Shown here one piece after another: positions 5,694 through 12,437 of a DNA stretch of 34,677 nt (position 1 is the first letter of the stretch; each line of letters opens with the position of its first letter). The notes under the pieces are model-generated. The model saw nothing but the letters and a program-made list of their open reading frames with translations. It did not search any database and was not told where the DNA came from. Origin of the DNA: a virus; the IMG/VR virus record IMGVR_UViG_3300025898_000025, positions 1 through 34,677 of that record, one strand, 5' to 3'. The translations under genes and the position numbers were made by a program.

Positions 5694-5701
5694 CCAGATA
5701 C

Positions 5702-6052
5702 CTAGACGCCCAGCGCGACCGATTGCCAGATAGTCAGAGAACGTAGCCGGACGGCCTCGACGCTGACCGTGTGCGAGTCGTCCGACCACAGCACCAGGCA
5801 GCTGTCTCCCGGCGCCAGCACCCGTCCCCAGCGGGGCCGCTCCTCGTTCCTGTCCTCCGCCGGACAGACCAGCTCCCCCGGCGCGAACACCGGGCCGACC
5901 ACCACCAGGTCGGACAGCAGGACGTCCTCCGGCTCCCACCGGCCCGACACCGACATCGGCTGAACCTGCACCATGTCGTAGTCGACCTTTAGCACGTACC
6001 CCACCAGCTGCCGGACGGTGCTGGCCACCAGGTACCCTCGGCGCACCACCAT
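5702..6052 (-). CDS. Small hypothetical beta-rich protein
   Basis: A 116-residue protein. The ATG at 6052 has GGAGGAGG about nine nt upstream. Mostly beta-strands (YVLKVDYDMVQVQPM, WEPEDVLLSDLVVVG, GDSCLVLWSDD), suggesting a small barrel that might bind nucleic acid; this is inference. It is the first gene of a three-gene operon behind the promoter at 6073-6102. Confidence 0.7.
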   Translation of the reverse strand: MVVRRGYLVASTVRQLVGYVLKVDYDMVQVQPMSVSGRWEPEDVLLSDLVVVGPVFAPGELVCPAEDRNEERPRWGRVLAPGDSCLVLWSDDSHTVSVEAVRLRSLTIWQSVALGV

Positions 6053-6072
6053 GTGCGACCACCTCCTCCGCC

Positions 6073-6102
6073 AGTACACCCCCCTCTTGCCAGGCGGTCA
6101 AG
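6073..6102 (-). promoter_or_regulatory. Promoter with operator
   Basis: TTGACC, 17 bp, TGTACT on the minus strand. The palindrome CTTGAC-N5-GGCAAG has one mismatch. A short leader leads into the gene at 6052. Confidence 0.75.
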
Positions 6103-6123
6103 CCTTCAGGGGTTGATGCCGGT

Positions 6124-6357
6124 CTAACCCGCGTGTTCACGGTCCCAGTGTCCCTTCTCCAGGGAGTGCTTGGCCGACTCGGTCCGCACCCGGTCCAGAT
6201 CTCCGCACACGCTGCAGCGCGCCCACATCCCGCCGTCGTCCTCCAGCGGCTTGAACCCCTGGAACCCGCGCCCGTTGCGGTTGGCCGGGGTCGCGTCCCC
6301 CGACAGCGCGGCGTCCACCCTGCGCAGGAACCTTGCCAACCGAGATCCGGAAGCCAT
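6124..6357 (-). CDS. Small zinc-finger protein
   Basis: A 77-residue protein with a CxxC...H...H pattern (CSVCGDLDRVRTESAKH, then EKGHWDREH), a C2H2-like finger at about residues 48-74. The ATG has GAGAGGAG upstream. Small phage zinc fingers often bind nucleic acid or RNA polymerase; that is inference. It lies downstream of the gene at 6454 in the same operon, after about 96 non-coding bases that can form weak G/C hairpins. Confidence 0.7.
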   Translation of the reverse strand: MASGSRLARFLRRVDAALSGDATPANRNGRGFQGFKPLEDDGGMWARCSVCGDLDRVRTESAKHSLEKGHWDREHAG

Positions 6358-6453
6358 TGACGTCTCCTCTCATACGCCGGGCCGGACGGCCCGACTGGGC
6401 CGGTGCCGGACCCCCTGTTCGGGGCCCGGTCCGACCCGGCCGGTCCGACCGGT

Positions 6454-6996
6454 TCACACGATCTTGTACTTGTCCGCCGGAGAGGTGCGCACCTCGCCGC
6501 CGGAGGTCTCATAGGTCGCGTTGCCACTGGCGTCGATCTTGGCCGCGTACACCCAGCGCCCGATCTTGATGGTGGCCTCGGTCACCTTGGCCTTGCGGGG
6601 GCGGGGGGTCTTGGCCGGGGCGTCGGCCTTGCGGGCGTCCCGCTCGGCCTTGCGCGCGGCGCGGGCCGCCGCCTTCTCCCTGCCGTTCTTGATGCCGTTG
6701 GTCACCATGTAGGCGAACGGGAACGCGGCGGCGGCGTCCTCGGCCGTGGTCACGCGGACCACTCCGCCCGTGTTGACCCGCACGCTGCGGTCCTCGACGC
6801 CCGCCCGGATCAGCAGGGCCTTCAGCTTCGCGTCGTGGCCGGGGGCGAAGTCGCGGGTGGTGTGCGACCGGCAGCCGGTGTCGGCGTACTCCATCGTCTC
6901 GGCGTCGCTACCGATCTCCAGCTCGTACGCGCCGCACAGGCAGGGCTTCTCGGCCTGGGCCTCAGGGGTCTGGGCGGTGATCGTCTTGGCGGCCAT
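6454..6996 (-). CDS. Basic protein with CxCG...GHDAKLKALL motif
   Basis: A 180-residue protein. Residues about 18-60 carry CLCG, a second Cys and then APGHDAKLKALLIRAG. The same arrangement is in the protein at 30737-31525, so the two share a domain often seen in actinobacterial and actinophage proteins. The C-terminal half has a very basic Ala/Lys/Arg stretch (REKAAARAARKAERDARKAD), suited to nucleic-acid binding. The ATG at 6996 has GAGGAG, and the gene sits behind a strong promoter and a conserved leader hairpin. A histone-like role is possible but unproven. Confidence 0.75.
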   Translation of the reverse strand: MAAKTITAQTPEAQAEKPCLCGAYELEIGSDAETMEYADTGCRSHTTRDFAPGHDAKLKALLIRAGVEDRSVRVNTGGVVRVTTAEDAAAAFPFAYMVTNGIKNGREKAAARAARKAERDARKADAPAKTPRPRKAKVTEATIKIGRWVYAAKIDASGNATYETSGGEVRTSPADKYKIV

Positions 6997-7020
6997 CTCG
7001 GGTCTCCTCGGGTTTCTCTC

Positions 7021-7039
7021 GGGGCCGCCTGTCGGCCCC
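7021..7039 (-). promoter_or_regulatory. Conserved leader hairpin
   Basis: GGGGCC-7 nt-GGCCCC, matching the one at 5267-5285 in sequence and position relative to promoter and start codon. Confidence 0.65.
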
Positions 7040-7048
7040 ACTAAGAAA

Positions 7049-7088
7049 ATTAAACCACCCGTAGACTACTCTTGTCAAGCTGTCAAAG
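7049..7088 (-). promoter_or_regulatory. Strong promoter with shifted operator
   Basis: TTGACA, 18 bp, TTTAAT on the minus strand. The palindrome TTGAC-N5-GACAA (one mismatch) lies about 8 bp further upstream than at other promoters, so the repressor may contact the -35 differently here. Confidence 0.75.
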
Positions 7089-7099
7089 GCCGATGTTTT

Positions 7100-7210
7100 T
7101 CAGACCACACGGTCGCAGATCAGACACAGTAATATGTGTACGTCGACTACGTCCCACATCGCGGTGGTGCGGCCCTTGGCCGCACATGCCCGACATCTTA
7201 TCACGCTCAT
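7100..7210 (-). CDS. Very small zinc-ribbon-like protein
   Basis: A 36-residue protein from the ATG at 7210 with CRAC, 21 residues, then CLIC: a compact two-CxxC zinc ribbon. The upstream in-frame GTG at 7312 would add a Pro/Arg-rich segment that runs through the terminator hairpin and is unlikely. The ribosome site is weak, so the call rests on the paired CxxC motifs. Confidence 0.4.
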   Translation of the reverse strand: MSVIRCRACAAKGRTTAMWDVVDVHILLCLICDRVV

Positions 7211-7260
7211 CACCCGGTCGCGCCGCCACAGCTCGTCGCGCCGTGGCCGACGCGACGGGT

Positions 7261-7290
7261 CGGGCCCCGGACCCTGAGGTCCGGGGCCCG
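7261..7290 (-). terminator. Terminator-like hairpin, perfect 13 bp
   Basis: CGGGCCCCGGACC pairs perfectly across a 4-nt loop, 15 bases after the stop of the dUTPase-fusion gene. It closes the nucleotide operon. No long T-tract, as is common in high-GC actinobacteria. Confidence 0.75.
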
Positions 7291-7304
7291 CAGGCGGAGT
7301 CTGG

Positions 7305-8207
7305 TCAGGCACCGCTCGACCCGAATCCGTTGACGCCGCGCGACTTGTCGGTGCGGACCTGCCCCCAGCGCGGCACGTAGTCCACGACCGGCGCGGGCAG
7401 CAGGATCAGCTGGGCGATCCGGTCGCCCGCCGCCAGCACGGTGTCCGTATCGCCTAGGTTCTTGACCCCGGCGAACAGCTCGCCGGTCCACCCGGCGTCG
7501 ATGACTCCGGTGCTGACCAGCAGGTTCCGGCGCCGCAGCGACGACGAGCGACCGGTGATCATCGCCCACGTCCCGTGCGGCAGGTCCACCTTGACTCCGC
7601 TGGGCACGTCGACGAACGCGCCCGCCGGTACCTCGGTGTCGGTGCTCACGATCAGGTCCAGCCCGGCGTCGTCCGGGTACCCGCGCACCGGCAGCAGGGA
7701 CCGCAGCGTCCCGCCGACCTCGGACACCTGGGTCAGCGTGTCGGTAGCCACCGGCTCGAACACCAGCGGGCGGCGGTCGCCGTCGAATCGCTCCAGCAGG
7801 GCCAGCTGCTCCAGCATCCACGCGGCGCCCGCCTTGATCTCGCCCACGTCCGGGTACACCACCTTGACGTGGGTCCACCGCTCCCAGGACCGCAGGACGG
7901 CCGACACCTCGATGTCGGTCACGATCAGGGACGGCCGGGCCGACCGGACCAGCTGGGCGATCTCGTCCGGCGTCCCCAGGGTCGGCACCCCGGCAGGCAA
8001 CAGCGCCACCCCCCCTCGGGCCGACGCAAGCGCGAACTCGTTCACATGCTGGATGGCCGCGCTCACCTCACCGGCCCGGAACGCGTGGGCGGGGCGGTAC
8101 ACGTCGTGCTGCCCCAGCACCAGCTCGTCCTCGACCATGCTGGCCGCGTCGTACAGCCAGTTGGGCAGCCCGTCGGCCAGATCGATCGGCCTGGCCAGAT
8201 ACACCAT
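7305..8207 (-). CDS. Nucleoside deoxyribosyltransferase-like / dUTPase fusion
   Basis: A 300-residue two-domain protein. Residues 1-135 resemble nucleoside 2-deoxyribosyltransferases (MVYLARPID at the start and LPAGVPTLGTPDEI at 70-83), enzymes that exchange bases on deoxyribose or cleave nucleotides. Residues about 170-300 are a trimeric-type dUTPase with all five motifs: DAGLDL (180-185), GRSSSL (219-224), GVIDAGWTGEL (234-244), GDRIAQLIL (261-269) and RGVNGFGSSG (290-299). Trp240 stands where the uracil-pocket Tyr usually is. The ATG overlaps the upstream stop (TGATG). As the last gene of the purZ-like operon, it probably shapes the dNTP pool. Whether both domains are active is unknown. 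Confidence 0.9.
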   Translation of the reverse strand: MVYLARPIDLADGLPNWLYDAASMVEDELVLGQHDVYRPAHAFRAGEVSAAIQHVNEFALASARGGVALLPAGVPTLGTPDEIAQLVRSARPSLIVTDIEVSAVLRSWERWTHVKVVYPDVGEIKAGAAWMLEQLALLERFDGDRRPLVFEPVATDTLTQVSEVGGTLRSLLPVRGYPDDAGLDLIVSTDTEVPAGAFVDVPSGVKVDLPHGTWAMITGRSSSLRRRNLLVSTGVIDAGWTGELFAGVKNLGDTDTVLAAGDRIAQLILLPAPVVDYVPRWGQVRTDKSRGVNGFGSSGA

Positions 8208-8491
8208 CAATGTTCTGTCACCTCCGACAGGTCGTAGTACCGGCTCTTGACCTGGTTGGCCACCAGGTCGACGGCGTACCACAGCTGGTTGACCGGGTCG
8301 CCGGACCTGTCGCCGCCGGTCGCCAGCCAGATCACCACACCCGATACGAGGATGGCCGGATCGGTACCCCGCCGGGTGTGGTGGTCCATCAGCAGCTGGA
8401 CATAGGCCGTCCTGAGCCGGGCGCGGTTCCTGCTGCTGAGCCAGTTCAGCTGCTGGCTCAGCTGGGCCGCCGACGACTGCAGCTCGGCCAC
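8207..8491 (-). CDS. Unknown 94-residue protein inside the purZ-like operon
   Basis: A GTG start at 8491 with AGG six nt upstream; an in-frame TTG at 8509 overlapping the upstream stop is an alternative. The protein is mainly helical, with segments LSQQLNWLSSRNRARLRTAYVQ and ILVSGVVIWLATGG, and has no catalytic motif I recognise. It lies between the MazG-like gene and the dUTPase fusion with one-base or near overlaps, so it is expressed with them. It could be an accessory factor of the aminoadenine pathway, or a passenger. Confidence 0.7.
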   Translation of the reverse strand: MAELQSSAAQLSQQLNWLSSRNRARLRTAYVQLLMDHHTRRGTDPAILVSGVVIWLATGGDRSGDPVNQLWYAVDLVANQVKSRYYDLSEVTEH

Positions 8492-8502
8492 GGTGGGCCT
8501 GC

Positions 8503-9180
8503 TCAACCCGGCCAGTTTCCGGCCGCTCGGATCCGCCGAGCCATCATGGCGTAGGTCACGATGTCCAGCAGCGTATCGTCGCCGACCCGCTCGCCGCGCA
8601 GGACGGCGTCGCTCCACCGTCCGGACTTGCCGGTGATGTAGTTCCAGCAGCCCAGCTCCAGCGCTTCGTCGTCGGTGACCTCGCGGCCCTGCAGCTTGGC
8701 GACCTTGCGCCCCTCCTCCATCAGGCTGTTGCTGCCGTAGGCCGCCGCCTTGATAGCCGCCGCGTGTGCGTCGCCCCGGGCGATCGACACCCACCACGCC
8801 TCCAGGTCGGGTGCGGGCCCGGCGGTCTCGCGGCCCTGCAGCTCGTGCACCTGCTCGGCGTGCAGCAGCCCGGTTGCCACCCCCGTCCACTCGCGCGGCG
8901 GGCTCGGACGGGCGTCGGCCTCATTGACCCTGACCTCGGTCACGCGCGGCGGCAGCAGGGCAGCCTGCTGCGGAGTGGGGATCGGCGCACCCGGTGCCAC
9001 CGGGTCGAAGATCCGGGGGGCGCGGGCCGGATCGACCACTCCGCCGACCGCCAGCGCCCCGGTCGGCTCCGGATCGGTGCCCGGCTCCCGCTGCCCATCG
9101 TCGAAGACGGCGGGCAGCACGGCGGTCTGGTCCATCGTGCCCTGGACCTTGGGCCTGCGGTGCTCTCCGTTGCCGGTCAC
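8503..9180 (-). CDS. MazG-like dNTP pyrophosphohydrolase (MazZ candidate)
   Basis: A 225-residue protein. The first 135 residues are Pro-rich and look disordered. Residues about 140-225 form an all-alpha MazG-like domain (NSLMEEGRKVAKLQGREV, EALELGCWNY, DDTLLDIVTYAMMARRIR); the acidic residues of the DDTxxD helix suit metal binding. In known Z-DNA phages a MazG-family enzyme (MazZ) turns dGTP into dGMP, the PurZ substrate. The position just after the purZ-like gene supports that role, but substrate choice is inferred. The GTG at 9180 overlaps the upstream stop (GTGA) and has GAGAGG; the ATG at 9135 is an alternative. Confidence 0.75.
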   Translation of the reverse strand: MTGNGEHRRPKVQGTMDQTAVLPAVFDDGQREPGTDPEPTGALAVGGVVDPARAPRIFDPVAPGAPIPTPQQAALLPPRVTEVRVNEADARPSPPREWTGVATGLLHAEQVHELQGRETAGPAPDLEAWWVSIARGDAHAAAIKAAAYGSNSLMEEGRKVAKLQGREVTDDEALELGCWNYITGKSGRWSDAVLRGERVGDDTLLDIVTYAMMARRIRAAGNWPG

Positions 9181-10328
9181 TCGTAGATCCTCTCGTCCAC
9201 CATGGCCGTGTCCGGCCCGGTGCCCACGTACGCCACGGTCGAGTCCAGGCAGTCCTGCGCCATCCGGGCCAGTTTGAACCGGGCCGTGTACGACAGCACG
9301 TCGAGCCGGGGGAAGATACTGGACCCGGTGGCATTCGATCCGGCCACCTCCGACTCGATCTGGTCGAACATGGTGGCGGCCAGCAGGACGCTGTCGCTGG
9401 GCGCGCCGTTGGCCTTGAACGCCTCGGCGGCCAGCTCGGCGTCCCATCTTCCGACCCGGCGGACCTTCTGGGTGACCGTGGTCAGCTCCTGCGGCAGGCC
9501 CAGCGTCTCCCAGCTGGTCTCCCCCTTCAGCGGGCCGCTGCTCCCGGCGACGCGGATCGGGTACGGGCGCATGCAGACCAGGACACGGATCCGGCTGCCG
9601 CGCCACGGCCACAGACCGACCCCGGCCTGGGCCAGGAAGTCGGTCGCCCGGCAGTCGCCCGACGTACAGAACGGGTAGTACCCGGCATGCTGGCCCAGCC
9701 CGTACCCCTGGGTGCCCTCGATCACCACCGCGCCGTTCGGCGACCTGAGCTGTCCGTCCAGCATCCGGGCCGTCCCGTAGGTGCAGCCCAGGTCGTACTG
9801 CGAGTGAACCTTGCCCCACAGGTGGGCTTCGCGCAGCGTCCGGGCCGACCGCGCCGCACCGATACCCTTGGCCGTCGACCCGATCCGGTCGCGCAGCACC
9901 AGCCGCTCGGCCTGCCGGTGGTGCGGCTCGATCACGGTGGTCGTGGCGTCGATCAGCAGCCGCTCGGTCACCTTGTACCCGGCGCTGTCCAGCTGCCGGA
10001 CCTCGTGCACCAGCACGTCGGGATCGATCTCGCTGCCCTCGGCGATCACCAGGTCCGACAGCGGCGCCGTGACCGCCGACACCGGGACCTGCCGCAGCCG
10101 CCACGGGTGCCTGCCGCACGGGTGCGTCCCGGTCGGCTGGTGGTCCTGCTCGTCGCAGTCGGCCGGACAGTGGCCCAGCACCGTGTGCCCGGCGTTGGGT
10201 CCGCCGACTCGGACGCCGACCACGGTGTGGCTCCGGTTCTCCAGGTCTGCGGCCAGCCGACCGGCCACCGCGCCCTTGCCCTCACTTCCGAACTGTCCGC
10301 CGACCACCACATACAGCTTGCCTTGCAA
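9177..10328 (-). CDS. purZ: PurZ-type adenylosuccinate synthetase homologue (N6-succino-2-amino-2'-deoxyadenylate synthase)
   Basis: A 383-residue member of the adenylosuccinate synthetase family. The P-loop reads GGQFGSEGKG at residues 10-19, with Ser15 in place of the catalytic Asp of PurA (GDEGKGK). This change, from what is known of phage PurZ (S-2L, phiVC8), goes with use of dGMP instead of IMP. Other PurA landmarks remain: GGPNAGHTVL, STAKGIGAARSARTLR (for the TTKRGIGP loop), EGTQGYGLGQHAGYYPF and the Arg-rich VRRVGRWD near the C-terminus. The TTG start at 10328 is chosen because AGGGAGG lies six nt upstream; longer frames have no ribosome site. First gene of the operon behind the operator promoter at 10370. 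Confidence 0.88.
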   Translation of the reverse strand: MQGKLYVVVGGQFGSEGKGAVAGRLAADLENRSHTVVGVRVGGPNAGHTVLGHCPADCDEQDHQPTGTHPCGRHPWRLRQVPVSAVTAPLSDLVIAEGSEIDPDVLVHEVRQLDSAGYKVTERLLIDATTTVIEPHHRQAERLVLRDRIGSTAKGIGAARSARTLREAHLWGKVHSQYDLGCTYGTARMLDGQLRSPNGAVVIEGTQGYGLGQHAGYYPFCTSGDCRATDFLAQAGVGLWPWRGSRIRVLVCMRPYPIRVAGSSGPLKGETSWETLGLPQELTTVTQKVRRVGRWDAELAAEAFKANGAPSDSVLLAATMFDQIESEVAGSNATGSSIFPRLDVLSYTARFKLARMAQDCLDSTVAYVGTGPDTAMVDERIYE

Positions 10329-10369
10329 GATGTCCTCCCTTTGGTTGGCTGTCCGGCCATCTGGGCAGT

Positions 10370-10400
10370 AGTATCCCACCCTGCTTGGCCGCCGGTCAAG
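10370..10400 (-). promoter_or_regulatory. Promoter/operator of the purZ-like operon
   Basis: TTGACC, 18 bp, GATACT on the minus strand. The palindrome CTTGAC-N5-GCCAAG overlaps the -35. The leader to the TTG start is about 35-40 nt. Confidence 0.8.
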
Positions 10401-10424
10401 AGCGCGCGTCCTGCGCACTCCCGC

Positions 10425-10991
10425 CTATCCGGTGCGGGGCGCCGGACGTATCGTCCGCTTCCACGCCTCCAGTGCCGCCGCCCCCTGCCTGCGCAGGACG
10501 CTCTCTATGAAGAAGTACCCGTGCAGCTCGGCCGACTTGGCGTGCGGGCCGTGTCCGTAGGACTTGAACCTGCGCTGCGGCCAGTCCCGCCACGGGTCGC
10601 GCTTCAGTACCAGCTTGTGCTGGTCGGGAGTCTGGATGACCAGCGGCTTGCCGAACCAGCGGCAGATGAACCGGGTGGACCCGATCATCTGGCTGGTCAG
10701 GAACTCGCTGCCCTGCTGCTGGGCCATGAACTCGCCCCGCAGGGCGAACCGCTCGATGATCACCAGGTCCGGCAGCGCCACCCCTCCCACCGCCTCGGCC
10801 CATTGAACCGCTCTAGGTGTCCCGCGACACACCTCCATGAGCCGGTCCTCGAACAGGGTGGGCGAGGTCTCGGTAGCCGCCACGCACACCGCTCCGCGCC
10901 ACTCGGCCAGCCCGACGTGAACGTCGCCCGGGTCCACGCTCCACCAAGTGCCGGGAAGCTCGGTGTAGTCATGACTGGCTAGCCTGGCCAC
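10425..10991 (-). CDS. RuvC-like Holliday-junction resolvase
   Basis: A 188-residue protein with a RuvC/RNase H-like nuclease pattern: SVDPGDVHVGLAEW places the first catalytic Asp at 20, DLVIIERFAL gives Glu80, and HAKSAELHGYFF near residue 150 holds the C-terminal acidic site. Phage resolvases of this type cut branched DNA before packaging. The GTG at 10991 overlaps the upstream stop and has GGCGGAG upstream. The stretch AVGGVALPDL before Glu80 is encoded by copy E of the dispersed G-rich repeat and matches the N-terminus of the DNA polymerase. Confidence 0.8.
   Translation of the reverse strand: MARLASHDYTELPGTWWSVDPGDVHVGLAEWRGAVCVAATETSPTLFEDRLMEVCRGTPRAVQWAEAVGGVALPDLVIIERFALRGEFMAQQQGSEFLTSQMIGSTRFICRWFGKPLVIQTPDQHKLVLKRDPWRDWPQRRFKSYGHGPHAKSAELHGYFFIESVLRRQGAAALEAWKRTIRPAPRTG
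10776..10808 (-). repeat. Dispersed G-rich repeat, copy E
   Basis: TTCAATGGG, 10 nt, GGGAGGGGTGGCG, continued by CTGCCGGACCTG exactly as in copy F. It lies inside the RuvC-like gene. Confidence 0.75.
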
Positions 10992-11383
10992 CGCTCCGCC
11001 TTCCATCCCTCGTAGGTTCGCCACCCGCTGGCCAGCAGCGTCGGAACGGGGTCGCCGTCTTGGTCGGTCCACCAGACCCGGTCGCGACGGGGCGGACCGA
11101 CCGTGCGCCGCTCCAGGTGGTCGCGCAGCGGCCCCTGAGGGTCGATGTGCATCTGCTGCATCTCCAGGTTGCAGGTACCGTCGAAGTCCCAGTATCGGCG
11201 CCTGAACCCCCACATCGGACCCTCTCCGGACCCCTCCGGGCGGGAGTACAGCTCCATCGTGTCCGCGTCGCCCAGGTCCGGCAGAAACCCCATCTGCACC
11301 TCGCGGACCAGCAGCATGCCGCCCGCGCCGAACGAACTGGCACGGACCGTCACGCTGAGCCACAGCACTACTTTGCCACCCAT
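10979..11383 (-). CDS. Hypothetical protein, 134 residues
   Basis: Start ATG at 11383 with GGAAGGCGGG upstream, overlapping the upstream gene by 16 nt. Mixed alpha/beta with many Trp and aromatic residues (PMWGFRRRYWDFDG, WWTDQDGDPVPTL). No family recognised. It overlaps the RuvC-like gene at its 3' end, so the two are coupled. Confidence 0.7.
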   Translation of the reverse strand: MGGKVVLWLSVTVRASSFGAGGMLLVREVQMGFLPDLGDADTMELYSRPEGSGEGPMWGFRRRYWDFDGTCNLEMQQMHIDPQGPLRDHLERRTVGPPRRDRVWWTDQDGDPVPTLLASGWRTYEGWKAERWPG

Positions 11384-11841
11384 CGTCCCGCCTTCCTCTC
11401 CCGGTTGCGCCACCGGGCGTACTCGCGCACGCCCCACAGGTTGACCCGGACCGAGTCGTTGCGGGGGTCGGCCGGGTCGATGAACCACGCCAGCGACTTG
11501 ACCACGAACGACTGGCCACCGACCTGGACGGGCGACCCCTCGGCAGGCGGGCTGACGTGGTGTCTGATCGGCCCGGGGACGGCCGGGACCTTCGGGTTGC
11601 GCTCGTCCGGCACGGCGCATCCGCGCGGCAGGGCGTACTCCACCCGCACGCCCCGTCGGTTGCCCTCCTCACGCAAGCGGGAGAAGTGCAGGTCCTGTTC
11701 CAGCTCGTCGACATACTTCAGCAGGGCCCTGACGTGGTGCTCGGTCGGCGTGGGCGGGATGTACAGCATCTCCCGGCGGTTGCCGAACCGCCTGTTGCTG
11801 CGCTCCCGGATCTCGTCCAGGTCCGGCGGGCGGTTAAACAC
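11368..11841 (-). CDS. Hypothetical protein, 157 residues
   Basis: GTG start at 11841 with AGGGAG upstream and an 8-nt overlap with the previous gene. N-terminal basic helices (DEIRERSNRRFGNRREM), a coiled segment (VRALLKYVDELEQDLHF) and a C-terminal half that may be beta-rich (QSFVVKSLAWFIDPAD, VRVNLWGVREYARW). No recognised domain. Confidence 0.7.
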   Translation of the reverse strand: MFNRPPDLDEIRERSNRRFGNRREMLYIPPTPTEHHVRALLKYVDELEQDLHFSRLREEGNRRGVRVEYALPRGCAVPDERNPKVPAVPGPIRHHVSPPAEGSPVQVGGQSFVVKSLAWFIDPADPRNDSVRVNLWGVREYARWRNRERKAGRWVAK

Positions 11842-12091
11842 CGGCCGCTCCCTGTGCGCCCGGGAACGGCGCCAGCCGCCCCGACTCGTGCAGCCCCCGG
11901 ATCACGTCCACCTTGGCCGATATGCGCTCCTGGGCGATCGCCAGCGCCGGGTCCCTGGTGGACACGGCGCGCGGGCCGCTCATCAGGCGCACCACCTCCA
12001 TCTCCCCGCCGAGCAGGTCCAGATACGGAGCCAGCCACGGCGGCACCTGGTACCGGCCGTACGGGTCCTGATGTCTGGCGTGCTTGGTCAT
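11834..12091 (-). CDS. Small hypothetical protein, tandem paralogue
   Basis: An 85-residue protein from the ATG at 12091, with GAGGAGG upstream. PPWLAPYLDLLGGEMEVVRLMSG aligns with PGWMEPFLGLLGGRDEVVRLMSG of the gene immediately upstream (12093-12437), and the following helices also match, so the pair arose by tandem duplication. Function unknown. Confidence 0.75.
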   Translation of the reverse strand: MTKHARHQDPYGRYQVPPWLAPYLDLLGGEMEVVRLMSGPRAVSTRDPALAIAQERISAKVDVIRGLHESGRLAPFPGAQGAAGV

Positions 12092-12092
12092 A

Positions 12093-12437
12093 TCAGTCCT
12101 CCTCTGCCTTGTCGGCGGGCCTGAGCCAGTCCCGCAGCCCGCCGACAACGAACGCGTGGTCGTCCCGGTGGATGTGGTCCAGGTGCGCGTCGACCGCCTC
12201 CAGTACAGTCTCCCTGTCGCCGGGTCGCAGCAGCAGGCCGTCGCGCCGCAGGTACCGCAGCATCTGGATCTGGGCGGCCATCTGGACCTGCATGAGTGCC
12301 AGCGGGGCATTCACGTCTACCCTGGCGGGCTTGCCGCTCATCAGCCGGACGACCTCGTCCCGGCCGCCGAGCAGGCCCAGGAACGGCTCCATCCAGCCGG
12401 GCGGCCCGTAGTCGCCCCGATCACGCGGTTCTGACAA
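12093..12437 (-). CDS. Small hypothetical protein, tandem paralogue
   Basis: A 114-residue protein with a TTG start chosen for its perfect GGAGGAGG eight nt upstream. The first 70 residues match the downstream paralogue. About 40 extra C-terminal residues (AVDAHLDHIHRDDHAFVVGG) have no counterpart there. Predicted all-helical. The 5' end overlaps the JAMM-protease gene by 17 nt. Confidence 0.75.
   Translation of the reverse strand: MSEPRDRGDYGPPGWMEPFLGLLGGRDEVVRLMSGKPARVDVNAPLALMQVQMAAQIQMLRYLRRDGLLLRPGDRETVLEAVDAHLDHIHRDDHAFVVGGLRDWLRPADKAEED

Noticed and set aside
7211-7312. N-terminal extension of the small zinc-ribbon gene to the GTG at 7312
   Set aside because: The extension is translated from the terminator hairpin and is Pro/Arg/Gly-rich, so the ATG at 7210 is more believable.
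8503-10119. 538-codon frame extending the MazG-like gene into the purZ-like gene
   Set aside because: The extension is the wrong frame of the purZ-like gene. The GTG at 9180 with GAGAGG and a 4-nt overlap is the sensible start.
8994-10982. 662-codon plus-strand open frame over the purZ-like and RuvC-like genes
   Set aside because: The minus-strand products carry recognisable catalytic motifs; the plus frame is low-complexity.
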